NCBI GenBank assembly: GCA_017429265.1
Contig: JAFRPG010000031.1
Coordinates: 47,358-111,357, forward strand
DNA length: 64,000 nt
Reading direction: 5' to 3'
Source: Clostridia bacterium
Lineage (GTDB): Bacteria; Bacillota; Clostridia; Christensenellales; Aristaeellaceae
The notes below the pieces were generated by a model. It saw only the letters and a program-made list of their open reading frames with translations. It had not been told where the DNA came from and ran no database searches. The translations under genes and the position numbers were made by a program. Position 1 is the first letter of the stretch; every line of letters begins with the position of its first letter. This document shows, piece by piece, positions 36,009 to 44,640 of this stretch.

Positions 36009-36064
36009 ATTTGACTCTGTTCTCTACTGTTCGGATCGAAGGACAGTAGAGAACAGCGCCAAAT
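36009..36064. repeat. Twin hairpin element, copy 2
   Basis: Long stem: 36009-36030 pairs with 36043-36064, the inner 14 bp (CTGTTCTCTACTGT with its complement) being perfect and the outer 8 bp imperfect; 12-nt loop. No T-run follows. The tip is ACTGT/ACAGT, different from copy 1 yet still paired. Confidence 0.75.
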
Positions 36065-36131
36065 AGGGCTGTTTGCCAAGGAAGAAAGGCAAGAAAAGAG
36101 CCGCCCAAGGCGGCTGAGAAAGGAGCTTACT

Positions 36132-36578
36132 TTAGACAGCAACATATGGAACTGCAGTAAAGATGGCTTTCTTAGGGCGCTTTTCAAGGAAGTCGATTTT
36201 CGTAATCACATATTGCTGTTGAGTATCTGCTGGTATCAGCAAGTAGCCAACCCGTGGCAGAAAACTATCTTGTGAAAACCATCGTCTAGTCTGTTCCATT
36301 TCAAAGATGAAATGATCACCTTCTGGATGGTAAGAACCCTGACAATGACGATCCTTACTCCAAGTTGCGATATTCATGGCTCGGACGACAATTTCCTGGA
36401 TTCTGTACTTAGGTCTTTGTGCACGAAGAGCGGCATCCCTGGCTTCGTTCCTGATGCGTTGTTCCTCAGCATCGATCGCGATGTTGATTAGGGGAATCAA
36501 AGGCTGTGCTACTTTCTGTTTTTTGGCAGAGTCAAGCATCTTGTGTAACTCGTCTAGTGTGTACATACCGGTTTTCAT
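36132..36578 (-). CDS. Hypothetical protein, AT-rich, reverse orientation
   Basis: 148 aa from the ATG at 36578 (GGAGG 8 nt upstream; an ATG at 36584 is only 2 nt away from it). No signal peptide or membrane helix. The N-terminal half is charged and helical (LDELHKMLDSAKKQK, EEQRIRNEARDAALRAQRPKY), and the C-terminal half looks beta-rich (GDHFIFEMEQ, VGYLLIPAD, QQYVITKIDFLEK). It does not resemble a family known to me. It is transcribed opposite to its neighbours at the left border of the AT-rich island and may be a remnant of the element that brought it in. Confidence 0.6.
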   Translation of the reverse strand: MKTGMYTLDELHKMLDSAKKQKVAQPLIPLINIAIDAEEQRIRNEARDAALRAQRPKYRIQEIVVRAMNIATWSKDRHCQGSYHPEGDHFIFEMEQTRRWFSQDSFLPRVGYLLIPADTQQQYVITKIDFLEKRPKKAIFTAVPYVAV

Positions 36579-36617
36579 ACGCATATCCTCCCTGACAGTC
36601 TTCTGAAATCACCTATG

Positions 36618-36673
36618 GTGGTGCAAAAGGTATCACCCAGTATGTGATGTCTTCGCATATAGTGCAGCACCAC
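36618..36673. promoter_or_regulatory. Divergent control region upstream of the XRE gene
   Basis: Spaced inverted repeat GTGGTGC (36618-36624) / GCACCAC (36667-36673) in the 174-nt gap between the divergent small gene and the XRE regulator. It could be an operator, but the arms are short. Confidence 0.25.
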
Positions 36674-36698
36674 AAAATAGTATAGTACAGCAACATAA

Positions 36699-36704
36699 TA
36701 TAAT
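36699..36704 (+). promoter_or_regulatory. Possible -10 box for XRE/polysaccharide operon
   Basis: TATAAT at 36699-36704 in the AT-rich gap, 48 nt before the XRE start. The hexamer 17 nt upstream (AATAGT) is a poor -35, so use as a promoter is uncertain. Confidence 0.3.
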
Positions 36705-36752
36705 ATGACTAGACAATAGTCAACGCATTATTATGAATAAACGGAGAAAAAA

Positions 36753-37235
36753 GTGAGTACTTCTGAGCGGATAAAAGAACTGAGGATGAAAACAGGGATA
36801 TCTCAGTCTATACTAGCCGAAAGAGTCGGTGTCACAACTCAGACTGTGTCCTTATGGGAGCGAGGTCTAAGGTATCCAAATGACACAGCTCTTTCGAAGC
36901 TTTCTGATTGCTTTAATGTTCATGTCGAGTACTTAACTTGCAAATCGGATGATGATTCGCCAAGACATGATGTCAATGACGCTGCAAGAATACTCGAGAT
37001 TGAAGCAGATCTCGAGGAACTTGCAATGATCATGACTCGACTGAGTAAGTTGAGCCCAACGATGCGGAGTGTTGTTGCTGCAACAGTAACAGAAGCATAT
37101 CGACTGGATAAGGCTAATAACAAGCTCAACGCGAATATGGGATCTTACGAGGTTTCGATTCGCTCGACATATGATGTTATGAACGGCAAAGCTCCGCTTG
37201 TAAATTACGATTTTCCGAAGAACATGGAACCATAA
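36753..37235 (+). CDS. XRE-family helix-turn-helix regulator
   Basis: 160 aa, GTG start. Residues 4-60 form a Cro/C1-type HTH: IKELRMKTGISQSILAERV with recognition helix around TTQTVSLWERGLRYP. The middle is helical (ILEIEADLEELAMIMTRLSKL) and could dimerise; the tail has no known ligand domain. As the first gene before the polysaccharide genes (34 nt before the fusion gene) and following a divergent gap, it probably regulates this operon or its own promoter. It has the AT-rich codon use of the island. Confidence 0.88.
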   Translation: MSTSERIKELRMKTGISQSILAERVGVTTQTVSLWERGLRYPNDTALSKLSDCFNVHVEYLTCKSDDDSPRHDVNDAARILEIEADLEELAMIMTRLSKLSPTMRSVVAATVTEAYRLDKANNKLNANMGSYEVSIRSTYDVMNGKAPLVNYDFPKNMEP

Positions 37236-37269
37236 TTTGTTCAACAAACGTCGATTGGAGAAATAACAA

Positions 37270-39465
37270 GTGATTACCGAGAATAAAAGTAACAAAGTTA
37301 TTGGATTCGTTAGGAATGATCTTTGGATTGTTATTCTTGATGTTGTTGCGGTTAATGTGGCATATCTGATTGCGCTATTTGCAAGGTTCATCGGATATTC
37401 ACAACTCGGTGAATTGTTTAATAGTTACCTCAACTCACTCTTTTTGTTCATGCCATTTTATTCAGTTATCTGTATTACAGTTTTTGCATTATTCAAACTG
37501 TATAATGGAATGTGGCGCTATGCCGGCATGCGTGACATGAACAGAATCCTGTTCGCTTCCGGGATTACAAGTGTGGCACACATTCTAGGGACATGGATCT
37601 TTCTTCAGCGAATGCCGTTGACGTATTATTTCTTAGGAGCGGTTTTCCAGTATTTCTTTATTAGCATTATTCGTCTGGGTAAACGAGTCTATCATATGGA
37701 GAAAGCGAAACTGATTCGCTACAGGTCTCCGGCAGAAAATGTAATGATCATAGGGGCTGGCTGGAACGCTAGAAACCTGATGAGTTTCCTGGAAAATGAC
37801 AGGGAACACAATTTTAGGCCGGTATGTCTCATTGATGATGCAAACCGCGGCATGACAGGAAAGCTGATGAACGGTGTTCCAGTCATTGGCGGTCCAGAAA
37901 TGGTCGAGAAGGGTATTGAGAAGTTCAAGGTTAGAAATATTTATATTGCCAGCGCCTTTTTGGATAATTCACTTCGCAACAAATTGGAAGAGGTTTGCAA
38001 GGAACGTTACCTGAATCTCCGGGACTATGCCGGTTATATTGCATATCTGAATAATGACGTTCAGGCAGACACTGCTGATGCGCTGTTGCGGATTGTGAAG
38101 CCGCCGATCAAAAATGAAAAGGGCGACAAACGTGTAATCCCTTTCAGCCCGCCGGACATCAGCGAGAAAGAGATCGGCGAGGTTGTGGAAGCCTTAAGGA
38201 GCGGCTGGATCACCACCGGACCCAGAACAAAGCTGCTTGAAAGAAGGCTTGCTGCATTCATTGAAACAGGAAACGCAACCTATAACACAGAGATCGATCC
38301 GGCAGTATGGAGCAACAGGGTAGTCTGCTTGAATTCTGCCACAGCAGCAGAAGAACTGAATCTGCGCATTCTGGGAATTCAGCCCGGAGATGAGATCATT
38401 GTTCCGGCCTATACATACACTGCCAGCGCGTCTGCTGCCATCCATTGCGGAGCCACGGTAAAGTTTGTTGATATTCAGCAGGGCGGAGACAAGGAAACTC
38501 ATGCTCCGGAAATGGACTATGAAAAACTGGAAGAAGCTATTACTCCAGCAACAAAAGCTATCATTACGGTTGATCTCGGCGGTATTGTCTGTGACTATGA
38601 CAGAGTCTTTGACATCGTGGAAAGGAAGAAGAGCCTTTTTACGCCTCTTGAAACTGACGATACTCCATTGGGGAATCTTTCGTCTCGGATTCAGCATACT
38701 ATAGGGCGCATTGCTGTTGTTGCGGATTGTGCACACAGCCTTGGCGCCAGCAGAGTCGTCGACGGTCAAAGGAAATCCTGCGGCGCGATCGCTGACTTTT
38801 CGTCCTTCAGTTTTCATGCTGTCAAGAACTTTACAACCGCTGAAGGCGGCGCGAGTACGTGGAAGCCGTTGGATGGGATTGAGAACAGCGAGATTTATAA
38901 GTTTTATCAACTTCTTTCGCTTCATGGGCAAAGCAAAGACGCGCTTGCAAAAACAAAAGTTGGCGCATGGGAATATGATATCGTTGGTCCTTGGTACAAA
39001 TGCAACATGACAGACATCATGGCGGCGATAGGACTGCGACAGCTTGATCGTTACCCTGATTTGCTGAGCAGAAGAGAAGCCATCATTCGGCAATACGATA
39101 TGATTTGTAATCAGCTCGGCTTGGATCATTTGGTTCATCACACGGATGGTATGGACAGTTCAAATCATCTGTATCTTGTCCGCGTTCCGGGCATCAGCGT
39201 GGAGCAGCGGAATCAGATCATAGAGAAGATGGCCGCGCAGGGTGTCGCGACTAATGTCCACTACAAGCCTTTGCCGATGATGACAGCATACAAAGAACTT
39301 GGATGGGATATTGTCGGATTCCCAAATACTTATGCCTATTACGAGAACTTGTTCACGCTCCCTCTCCATACATTGCTTGACGATGAAGATATAAAATATG
39401 TGTGTGAAACACTGAAAAAAGTCATTAGTGAGGTATTAGGTACGCATGTACAAAAGGTATGTTAA
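37270..39465 (+). CDS. Fusion: FlaA1/CapD N-terminal membrane-Rossmann part + DegT aminotransferase
   Basis: 731 aa, GTG start with TGGAG 9 nt upstream. Residues about 15-140 contain four membrane helices. Residues 155-275 are a Rossmann segment starting VMIIGAGWNAR, as in the N-terminal half of FlaA1/CapD/PglF dehydratases. Instead of the catalytic dehydratase domain, residues about 285-725 form a complete DegT/DnrJ/EryC1/StrS aminotransferase: GWITTGPRT, the PLP-phosphate region NSATAAEEL, VPAYTYTASA, DCAHSLGA, and the PLP lysine K519 in FHAVKNFTTAEGG. It likely makes a 4-amino sugar nucleotide on the membrane; the keto-sugar would have to come from another enzyme. The frame is continuous across the junction. 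Confidence 0.85.
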   Translation: MITENKSNKVIGFVRNDLWIVILDVVAVNVAYLIALFARFIGYSQLGELFNSYLNSLFLFMPFYSVICITVFALFKLYNGMWRYAGMRDMNRILFASGITSVAHILGTWIFLQRMPLTYYFLGAVFQYFFISIIRLGKRVYHMEKAKLIRYRSPAENVMIIGAGWNARNLMSFLENDREHNFRPVCLIDDANRGMTGKLMNGVPVIGGPEMVEKGIEKFKVRNIYIASAFLDNSLRNKLEEVCKERYLNLRDYAGYIAYLNNDVQADTADALLRIVKPPIKNEKGDKRVIPFSPPDISEKEIGEVVEALRSGWITTGPRTKLLERRLAAFIETGNATYNTEIDPAVWSNRVVCLNSATAAEELNLRILGIQPGDEIIVPAYTYTASASAAIHCGATVKFVDIQQGGDKETHAPEMDYEKLEEAITPATKAIITVDLGGIVCDYDRVFDIVERKKSLFTPLETDDTPLGNLSSRIQHTIGRIAVVADCAHSLGASRVVDGQRKSCGAIADFSSFSFHAVKNFTTAEGGASTWKPLDGIENSEIYKFYQLLSLHGQSKDALAKTKVGAWEYDIVGPWYKCNMTDIMAAIGLRQLDRYPDLLSRREAIIRQYDMICNQLGLDHLVHHTDGMDSSNHLYLVRVPGISVEQRNQIIEKMAAQGVATNVHYKPLPMMTAYKELGWDIVGFPNTYAYYENLFTLPLHTLLDDEDIKYVCETLKKVISEVLGTHVQKVC

Positions 39466-40096
39466 GAGGATACTTGACCTGATAGCAGGAATCATTGGAT
39501 TTCCTTTTTTTGTAATAGCGCTTATTGCTGTCGGCCCAATTATCAAGGCCACTGACAAAGGGCCGATTTTCTATATTGCCCACCGGATTGGGAAAGATGG
39601 TAAGTTGTTTCGCATGTACAAATTCCGATCCATGCATGTGAATGCTCCAGATATAAGAAATGCAGATGGTTCTACTTACAATGGTATAGATGATCCAAGG
39701 GTTACGAAGATTGGAAGATTTATAAGAACTACAAGCATTGACGAGCTGCCTCAGATATTGAATATTTTAAATGGAACAATGAGCCTAATTGGTCCACGCC
39801 CCGACCCACCAGATGATATGTGTATTTATACGACGGAGCAAAGAGAAAAGCTCATTGTTAGGCCAGGTATTACTGGTTACAATCAGGCATATTATCGTAA
39901 CTCGGTAGAGCAGAATGAGAAGTTTGAACATGATTTGTTCTATGCAAGAAATATCTCATTTAGGCTAGATTTAGTCATCTTTTTCAAAACTATTGTTACA
40001 GTGATGAAGAGGCAAAGTGTATATAACGAAGTTTCGAATAATCAAGAATCAGAGAAAGAAGTAAGAAGTAAAAGTGTACAAGAAGATAATCAATAA
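39446..40096 (+). CDS. PglC-type phosphoglycosyltransferase
   Basis: 216 aa. One re-entrant hydrophobic helix (about 10-32) is followed by the single-domain sugar-phosphate transferase: YKFRSMHVNA, TSIDELPQILNI, SLIGPRPDPPDD and RPGITGYNQ. It transfers a phosphosugar to undecaprenyl phosphate. It starts 20 nt before the end of the aminotransferase gene, so it probably uses the amino sugar made there. The C-terminal tail (after residue 195) is polar and low complexity. The window thus has two initiating transferases, this one and the WbaP-type enzyme at 14.8 kb. Confidence 0.92.
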   Translation: MYKRYVKRILDLIAGIIGFPFFVIALIAVGPIIKATDKGPIFYIAHRIGKDGKLFRMYKFRSMHVNAPDIRNADGSTYNGIDDPRVTKIGRFIRTTSIDELPQILNILNGTMSLIGPRPDPPDDMCIYTTEQREKLIVRPGITGYNQAYYRNSVEQNEKFEHDLFYARNISFRLDLVIFFKTIVTVMKRQSVYNEVSNNQESEKEVRSKSVQEDNQ

Positions 40097-41270
40097 GACG
40101 ATAATGATCCTTGGCGCAAGCATACTACAGCTTCCTGCGATCGAAATAGCCCGCGATCTTGGCCTAAATGTCGTTGTGCTTGACATGAATCCAAATGCTA
40201 TCGGTTTTAGTGTCCCAGGAATAAGCAAAGAAATAATCAGCACTATTGATATTCCTGCGGCAGTAGAAGCGGCAAAAAAGCACCACATTGATGGTGTAAT
40301 GACGCTAGCTACTGATATGCCTATGAGAACAGTCGCTGCGATAGCAAAGACTTGCCAGTTAATCGGTGTATCAGAAGATACAGCAATTAAAACAACCGAT
40401 AAAAGTGCTATGCGGGAAGCGCTAAAAATGGCTGGCGTTCCAATCCCGAAATACTTTAGAGTGACTGATATTGGCGAACTTAATGCTGCTGTGAATTGTA
40501 TGGTTGGAAGTTTTATGATTAAGCCTTCTGATAGTTCTGGCAGTAGAGGAATATTGAAAGTTGATGATAGAACAGTAGTCCAAGATGCATATGAATACGC
40601 AAGGTCGTATAGCAAAAATGGCATTGTTGTTGTTGAAGAATGCATGATCGGGCCGGAAGTCAGCGTTGAAACAATGGCTTTTGAAGGCAAAGTTCAAGTA
40701 ATCCAAGTTACTGATAAGACAACCACAGGTGCTCCTCATTTTGTTGAAATGGGACATTCGCAACCATCTAGATTGAAATGTGTTGAGAGTATCAAGGAAG
40801 TTGCCATTGCAGCGAACAAAGCGGTTGGAATTGAGAACGGGCCATCCCATACAGAGATTATTGTTACAGAAGAAGGCCCGAAAATAGTTGAACTTGGAGC
40901 AAGGCTTGGTGGTGATTGCATAACAACTCACCTTGTACCACTGTCAACCGGAGTCAACATGGTTGAATCTTGCATTAGGATCGCTCTTGGGGAGCAGCCT
41001 GATTTATCACCAACTTTACAATGTGGATCTGCTATTCGCTACTTCAAGCAGCATAGAGGCATTGTAAAAAGTATAGATGGAGTAGATGCTGCTTTGCAGC
41101 TACAAGGGATCAAGCAGGTAAGCATTGTGCATGGAGTAGGGGAAACAATCACTGAAGTAACAGATAGCAGTTCTCGTATGGGCTTTGTCATTGCGCAAGG
41201 AAAAGATGCAAACGAAGCGGTAGAAAGATGCGAATTAGCTCTTGACACTATAAAGGTTGAAATACTATGA
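40074..41270 (+). CDS. ATP-grasp carboxylate-amine ligase
   Basis: 398 aa, GTG start 23 nt inside the previous gene. A pre-ATP-grasp domain (IMILGASILQLPAIEIAR) precedes an ATP-grasp core: FMIKPSDSSGSRGI (about 144-157), VVVEECMIGPEVSVE (about 184-198) and KIVELGARLGGDCITTHL (about 269-286) with metal-binding Glu and Asp. The family joins a carboxylate to an amine via an acyl phosphate. In a polysaccharide locus next to an aminotransferase it probably adds an amino acid or other acid to an amino sugar. The precise substrates are unknown. Confidence 0.85.
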   Translation: MYKKIINKTIMILGASILQLPAIEIARDLGLNVVVLDMNPNAIGFSVPGISKEIISTIDIPAAVEAAKKHHIDGVMTLATDMPMRTVAAIAKTCQLIGVSEDTAIKTTDKSAMREALKMAGVPIPKYFRVTDIGELNAAVNCMVGSFMIKPSDSSGSRGILKVDDRTVVQDAYEYARSYSKNGIVVVEECMIGPEVSVETMAFEGKVQVIQVTDKTTTGAPHFVEMGHSQPSRLKCVESIKEVAIAANKAVGIENGPSHTEIIVTEEGPKIVELGARLGGDCITTHLVPLSTGVNMVESCIRIALGEQPDLSPTLQCGSAIRYFKQHRGIVKSIDGVDAALQLQGIKQVSIVHGVGETITEVTDSSSRMGFVIAQGKDANEAVERCELALDTIKVEIL

Positions 41271-42430
41271 AAATAGCCATTGCGACACCAATTCTATTTG
41301 ATCCTTCTAGTCCTTTCAATCATCTTTTTAAGGACTTAATTGGAGAATTCCTGAAAGCGGGATTTCAGGTCGTCCGATTTGTAGCCACTAGAGACTTGCA
41401 AGAAGAAGACTACAAATTCGAATTTGATAGTGTAGAGTATGTGAAATTCATACGGCGCGAAAGCAATCACGGCAATATTATTACTCGTTTTTTCCGTGAT
41501 TCTGTAACGAATATTCGCGAAGCAAGGGCATTGATACGATCCGACGCAGACATACTGTTTGAGGATATTTCCTATTCTTCATTTTGGCCGGTTAAGGCAG
41601 CCAAGAAGAAGGGAATGCGCGTTATTGCGATGTTGCAAGACGTTTGGCCTGATAATGCGGTACAGAGCGGATTAATAAAGAAGAATGGCTTTTTATACAA
41701 GTTTTTTGATGTATGGCAGCAATTCGTATATAGAGAATCTGATAGAATAATTTGCATTTCAGACGATATGAAGAGTTATATGGTTAGCAAAGGTATAGAT
41801 GAAAAGAAAATAGAAGTTATCTACAACTGGGGATACAGTGATGAAACAGTGAATATCTCATGGGATGAGAATGAATTCGTGCGTAAATACAAATTAGTGA
41901 AAGATTTCTATGCTGTTTATGCTGGCAACATCGGAAAAATGCAAAATGTTGAACTAATCATACGCGCAGCGAAAAAAATGCCTGATACGAAGTTTTTGAT
42001 AATAGGCGATGGAGCGAAACGGGAAGAAATTGCGAGAATGGCAGCAGAACTAAATAATGTAACCATGTATCCATTGCAACCGTCAAAACTAGCCGAGCAT
42101 ATATATTCAATGGCAGGGGTAAACATTATTCCTCTTGTTGAGGGTGGCCCTCAAACTGCCATGCCGAGCAAGACAGGCGTAGTACTGTCATGTGGTCAAC
42201 CGGTAATCTTTTGCTTTGGGGCTGGAACAGAATTTGCAAAGAAGGTTAAGCAGTTTGGCGCGGGAATAAGTGTTAGTGCAACCGATGAAGAAGAGTTGGT
42301 GGAAGCGATTAATTGGTTTAGACATCACGAAAAAGCAACGAAGAATTATGAGCTGTTTAAGAGTCAGTTTTTAAGAAGCAAAAACCTCGAAAGGTATTCG
42401 TACATAGTACGAGAGAGTCGAAGGACTTGA
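41267..42430 (+). CDS. Glycosyltransferase family 4
   Basis: 387 aa, start overlaps the previous stop (ATGA). GT-B fold: the N-terminal Rossmann domain includes LQDVWPDNAVQSG, and the C-terminal domain has VYAGNIGKMQNVELII, FLIIGDGAKREEI and the E-x7-E-like region VEGGPQTAMPSKTGVVLSC. It resembles WbuB-like enzymes adding an amino or deoxy sugar to a lipid-linked intermediate at the cytoplasmic membrane face. No signal peptide. Part of the tightly packed AT-rich polysaccharide operon. Confidence 0.88.
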   Translation: MKIAIATPILFDPSSPFNHLFKDLIGEFLKAGFQVVRFVATRDLQEEDYKFEFDSVEYVKFIRRESNHGNIITRFFRDSVTNIREARALIRSDADILFEDISYSSFWPVKAAKKKGMRVIAMLQDVWPDNAVQSGLIKKNGFLYKFFDVWQQFVYRESDRIICISDDMKSYMVSKGIDEKKIEVIYNWGYSDETVNISWDENEFVRKYKLVKDFYAVYAGNIGKMQNVELIIRAAKKMPDTKFLIIGDGAKREEIARMAAELNNVTMYPLQPSKLAEHIYSMAGVNIIPLVEGGPQTAMPSKTGVVLSCGQPVIFCFGAGTEFAKKVKQFGAGISVSATDEEELVEAINWFRHHEKATKNYELFKSQFLRSKNLERYSYIVRESRRT

Positions 42431-42440
42431 GGATAGGATA

Positions 42441-43466
42441 ATGACAGGCAAAAAACGGGTACTCTTCTTCGATACAGCAAGAGTGGTAAGCATGATATGG
42501 ATTGTGTGTATTTGGCATTTAAGCGCGAGTATGAGATCTTTCCCGAATCTAACAAATCCTATATGTTCTAGTATTACCGTTGCAGCATTATCTGTATTTA
42601 CTTTTATTTCCGCCTTTTTTGTATCTGGAAGAGTTAAAACAAAGAGCGACATTATTCCCTTTTATATAAACCGATTTAGTCGGTTCTTTTTTTTGTATGC
42701 GATTTCTTGTGCTTCGATGGTAACTGCACGTTACTTGAGTGGAAGCGAAAGCATGATGACAATTCAACAATTTGTCCTTTCGCTTTTGGGATTGAGTACG
42801 CTCATCGGCCCGTCACCAATAACACTATGGTTCTTTTCTATGTTGATTTTATTCTATCTAATTACTCCGTTTATTGATTTAATTCAACACATAGCATGGA
42901 AGATAGTATCATTAGTTTTGATTTACTGTATGATTACGGGTTTCATATTATTGTTTGATGGTGATTTGAGAGTTTTGGTATTCTATCCTTCATATTGTGT
43001 TGGATTATTGCTAAGCCAGGATACAAAGTCTTCTATTTCATCAGGCAGGATATTTGAAAATAAGCGATTCCCAGTATATGCGTTGATTGATGTTATAGTA
43101 CTTGTTGTCTCCGTTGCTTTGTATGCAGAGAACTACGACTCAGTATATTGGATGCTATACCGAATCCCGATTTCTTTAGCATCTATAGGGTTTGTTATCA
43201 TTATTGCAAAAATGATTTCGTTTCGTTGCACACAAAGAGTGATTATGCTTGGTAGTTATATATCAATGTGTGTATATCTATTCCACAGCCAGTTCTTCTG
43301 GATAGCTGAACTCATATTCGGAAAAATGACGTATGCGCAAGCATACCTAATTATTCTGCCTTTGTTATTTGTTACGTGTTGGATGATTCAAAGATTGTAT
43401 GATACGTTTTCTAGATGGCTAAGACTGAGGAGAATGAGAAAAGATGAATCTTCTTTTAGTAGCTGA
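42441..43466 (+). CDS. Acyltransferase 3 family membrane protein
   Basis: 341 aa with about ten membrane helices. The N-terminus RVLFFDTARVVSMIWIVCIWH is the acyltransferase-3 start, with the conserved His in the first helix followed by a loop and further helices. RVKTKSDIIPFYINRFSRFF matches the conserved Arg-containing segment after helix 2. These enzymes O-acylate polysaccharides using acyl-CoA. The start codon follows AGGATA at about 5 nt. Likely adds acetyl groups to the locus polysaccharide or its lipid-linked unit. Confidence 0.85.
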   Translation: MTGKKRVLFFDTARVVSMIWIVCIWHLSASMRSFPNLTNPICSSITVAALSVFTFISAFFVSGRVKTKSDIIPFYINRFSRFFFLYAISCASMVTARYLSGSESMMTIQQFVLSLLGLSTLIGPSPITLWFFSMLILFYLITPFIDLIQHIAWKIVSLVLIYCMITGFILLFDGDLRVLVFYPSYCVGLLLSQDTKSSISSGRIFENKRFPVYALIDVIVLVVSVALYAENYDSVYWMLYRIPISLASIGFVIIIAKMISFRCTQRVIMLGSYISMCVYLFHSQFFWIAELIFGKMTYAQAYLIILPLLFVTCWMIQRLYDTFSRWLRLRRMRKDESSFSS

Positions 43467-44640
43467 TGGGCATTATTATCGAACTTCAGACGGCACGGTA
43501 TATGTAGATTCAGTGTATGATTATAATTTTTACAAGCGCTACCTAAATGTATTTGAACATGTATATGCTGCAGTGAGGATAACAGCGATCGATTCAGCAC
43601 CATCAGGAAAAAAGGTATCAAGTGGAGCAGATATTACCTTTTTGGATTTGCCGCCGTATACTGGACCGTTTCAGTATGCTGAAAAGTATTTTTCAATATT
43701 GAAGAGAGTTAAAGAAATCTGCAGGATGGCTGATTGTGCGATTTTCAGGATCCCAGCAGCAACATCAAATCTGTTTTGCAAGCAGTACTTGAAGACAAAA
43801 AAACCATTTGCTGTCGAATTAGTTATTGACCCATGGGAGAACTTCGCACCAGGCACAACAAGCAATCCTCTCAGGCCGCTTATTCGCTACAAATGGACCA
43901 AGTTGGTAAAAGACATGTGCATGAAGGCAAACGGTGTATCTTATGTGACAGAGCGATACTTGCAAGACAAATATCCATCAAAGAAAAGAATCACAGGGGA
44001 GGGATTTGAGGGTAGTTATTCCTCTGTAGAGTTACCCGATACCATGTATAATCAACCCAAAAAGTATACTCCGAAGAAAACTTGGTACATTTCACATACA
44101 GCAAATACATTTGCTGATTACGGAAAGGGTCATATACCATTAATCGAGACTGTTCAGAAGGTACGTAATAAGGGATATGATGTACATGTGACCTTTATTG
44201 GCGATGGACCCAAAAAGGAGGAATTTGAGAAATATGCAAAGCAGTTACAAATCTCTGAAGCAGTTCATTTTTTGGGTAAACTTCCAAGTAGTGCTGAAGT
44301 GAAGGCAGTTTTACGAGAATCCGACTTGTTTGTGTTCCCGACTAGAGCAGAAGGATTACCAAGGGGATTATTGGAAGCAATGTCGGAAGGGCTTCCATGT
44401 TTATCTTCGCCAGTTTGCGGAATTCCAGAAGTATTACCAAAGGAATTCTTGTACGAGTATAACGATACAGAAGGTTTTGCACAAGGTATTGTCAGCCTGA
44501 TAGAGAATCCTGAGTTGATGAGCAAGCTAAGTGAGTACAATCTTGATGTTGCAAAAAAGTATTCTTCAAGTATTCTCACTGCAAAGCGAAATGACTTTTA
44601 TTCTATGCTAAAGCATGAAACTGAAATGCAGAATTTGTGA
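43444..44640 (+). CDS. Glycosyltransferase family 4
   Basis: 398 aa, start 23 nt inside the preceding gene. GT-B fold with an N-terminal domain (NLLLVADGHYY) and a C-terminal domain holding GKGHIPLIETVQKV, VTFIGDGPKKEEFEKYA, FLGKLPSSAEV and the donor-binding FPTRAEGLPRGLLEAMSEG, where E-G-x-P-x-x-x-L-E-A-M is the typical retaining GT4 motif. Cytoplasmic, sugar unknown. Part of the polysaccharide operon. Confidence 0.9.
   Translation: MNLLLVADGHYYRTSDGTVYVDSVYDYNFYKRYLNVFEHVYAAVRITAIDSAPSGKKVSSGADITFLDLPPYTGPFQYAEKYFSILKRVKEICRMADCAIFRIPAATSNLFCKQYLKTKKPFAVELVIDPWENFAPGTTSNPLRPLIRYKWTKLVKDMCMKANGVSYVTERYLQDKYPSKKRITGEGFEGSYSSVELPDTMYNQPKKYTPKKTWYISHTANTFADYGKGHIPLIETVQKVRNKGYDVHVTFIGDGPKKEEFEKYAKQLQISEAVHFLGKLPSSAEVKAVLRESDLFVFPTRAEGLPRGLLEAMSEGLPCLSSPVCGIPEVLPKEFLYEYNDTEGFAQGIVSLIENPELMSKLSEYNLDVAKKYSSSILTAKRNDFYSMLKHETEMQNL

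Noticed and set aside
35592..36131. Insertion sequence between the twin hairpins
   Set aside because: No transposase or meaningful open frame between them and no flanking target duplication seen; kept as hairpin repeats only.
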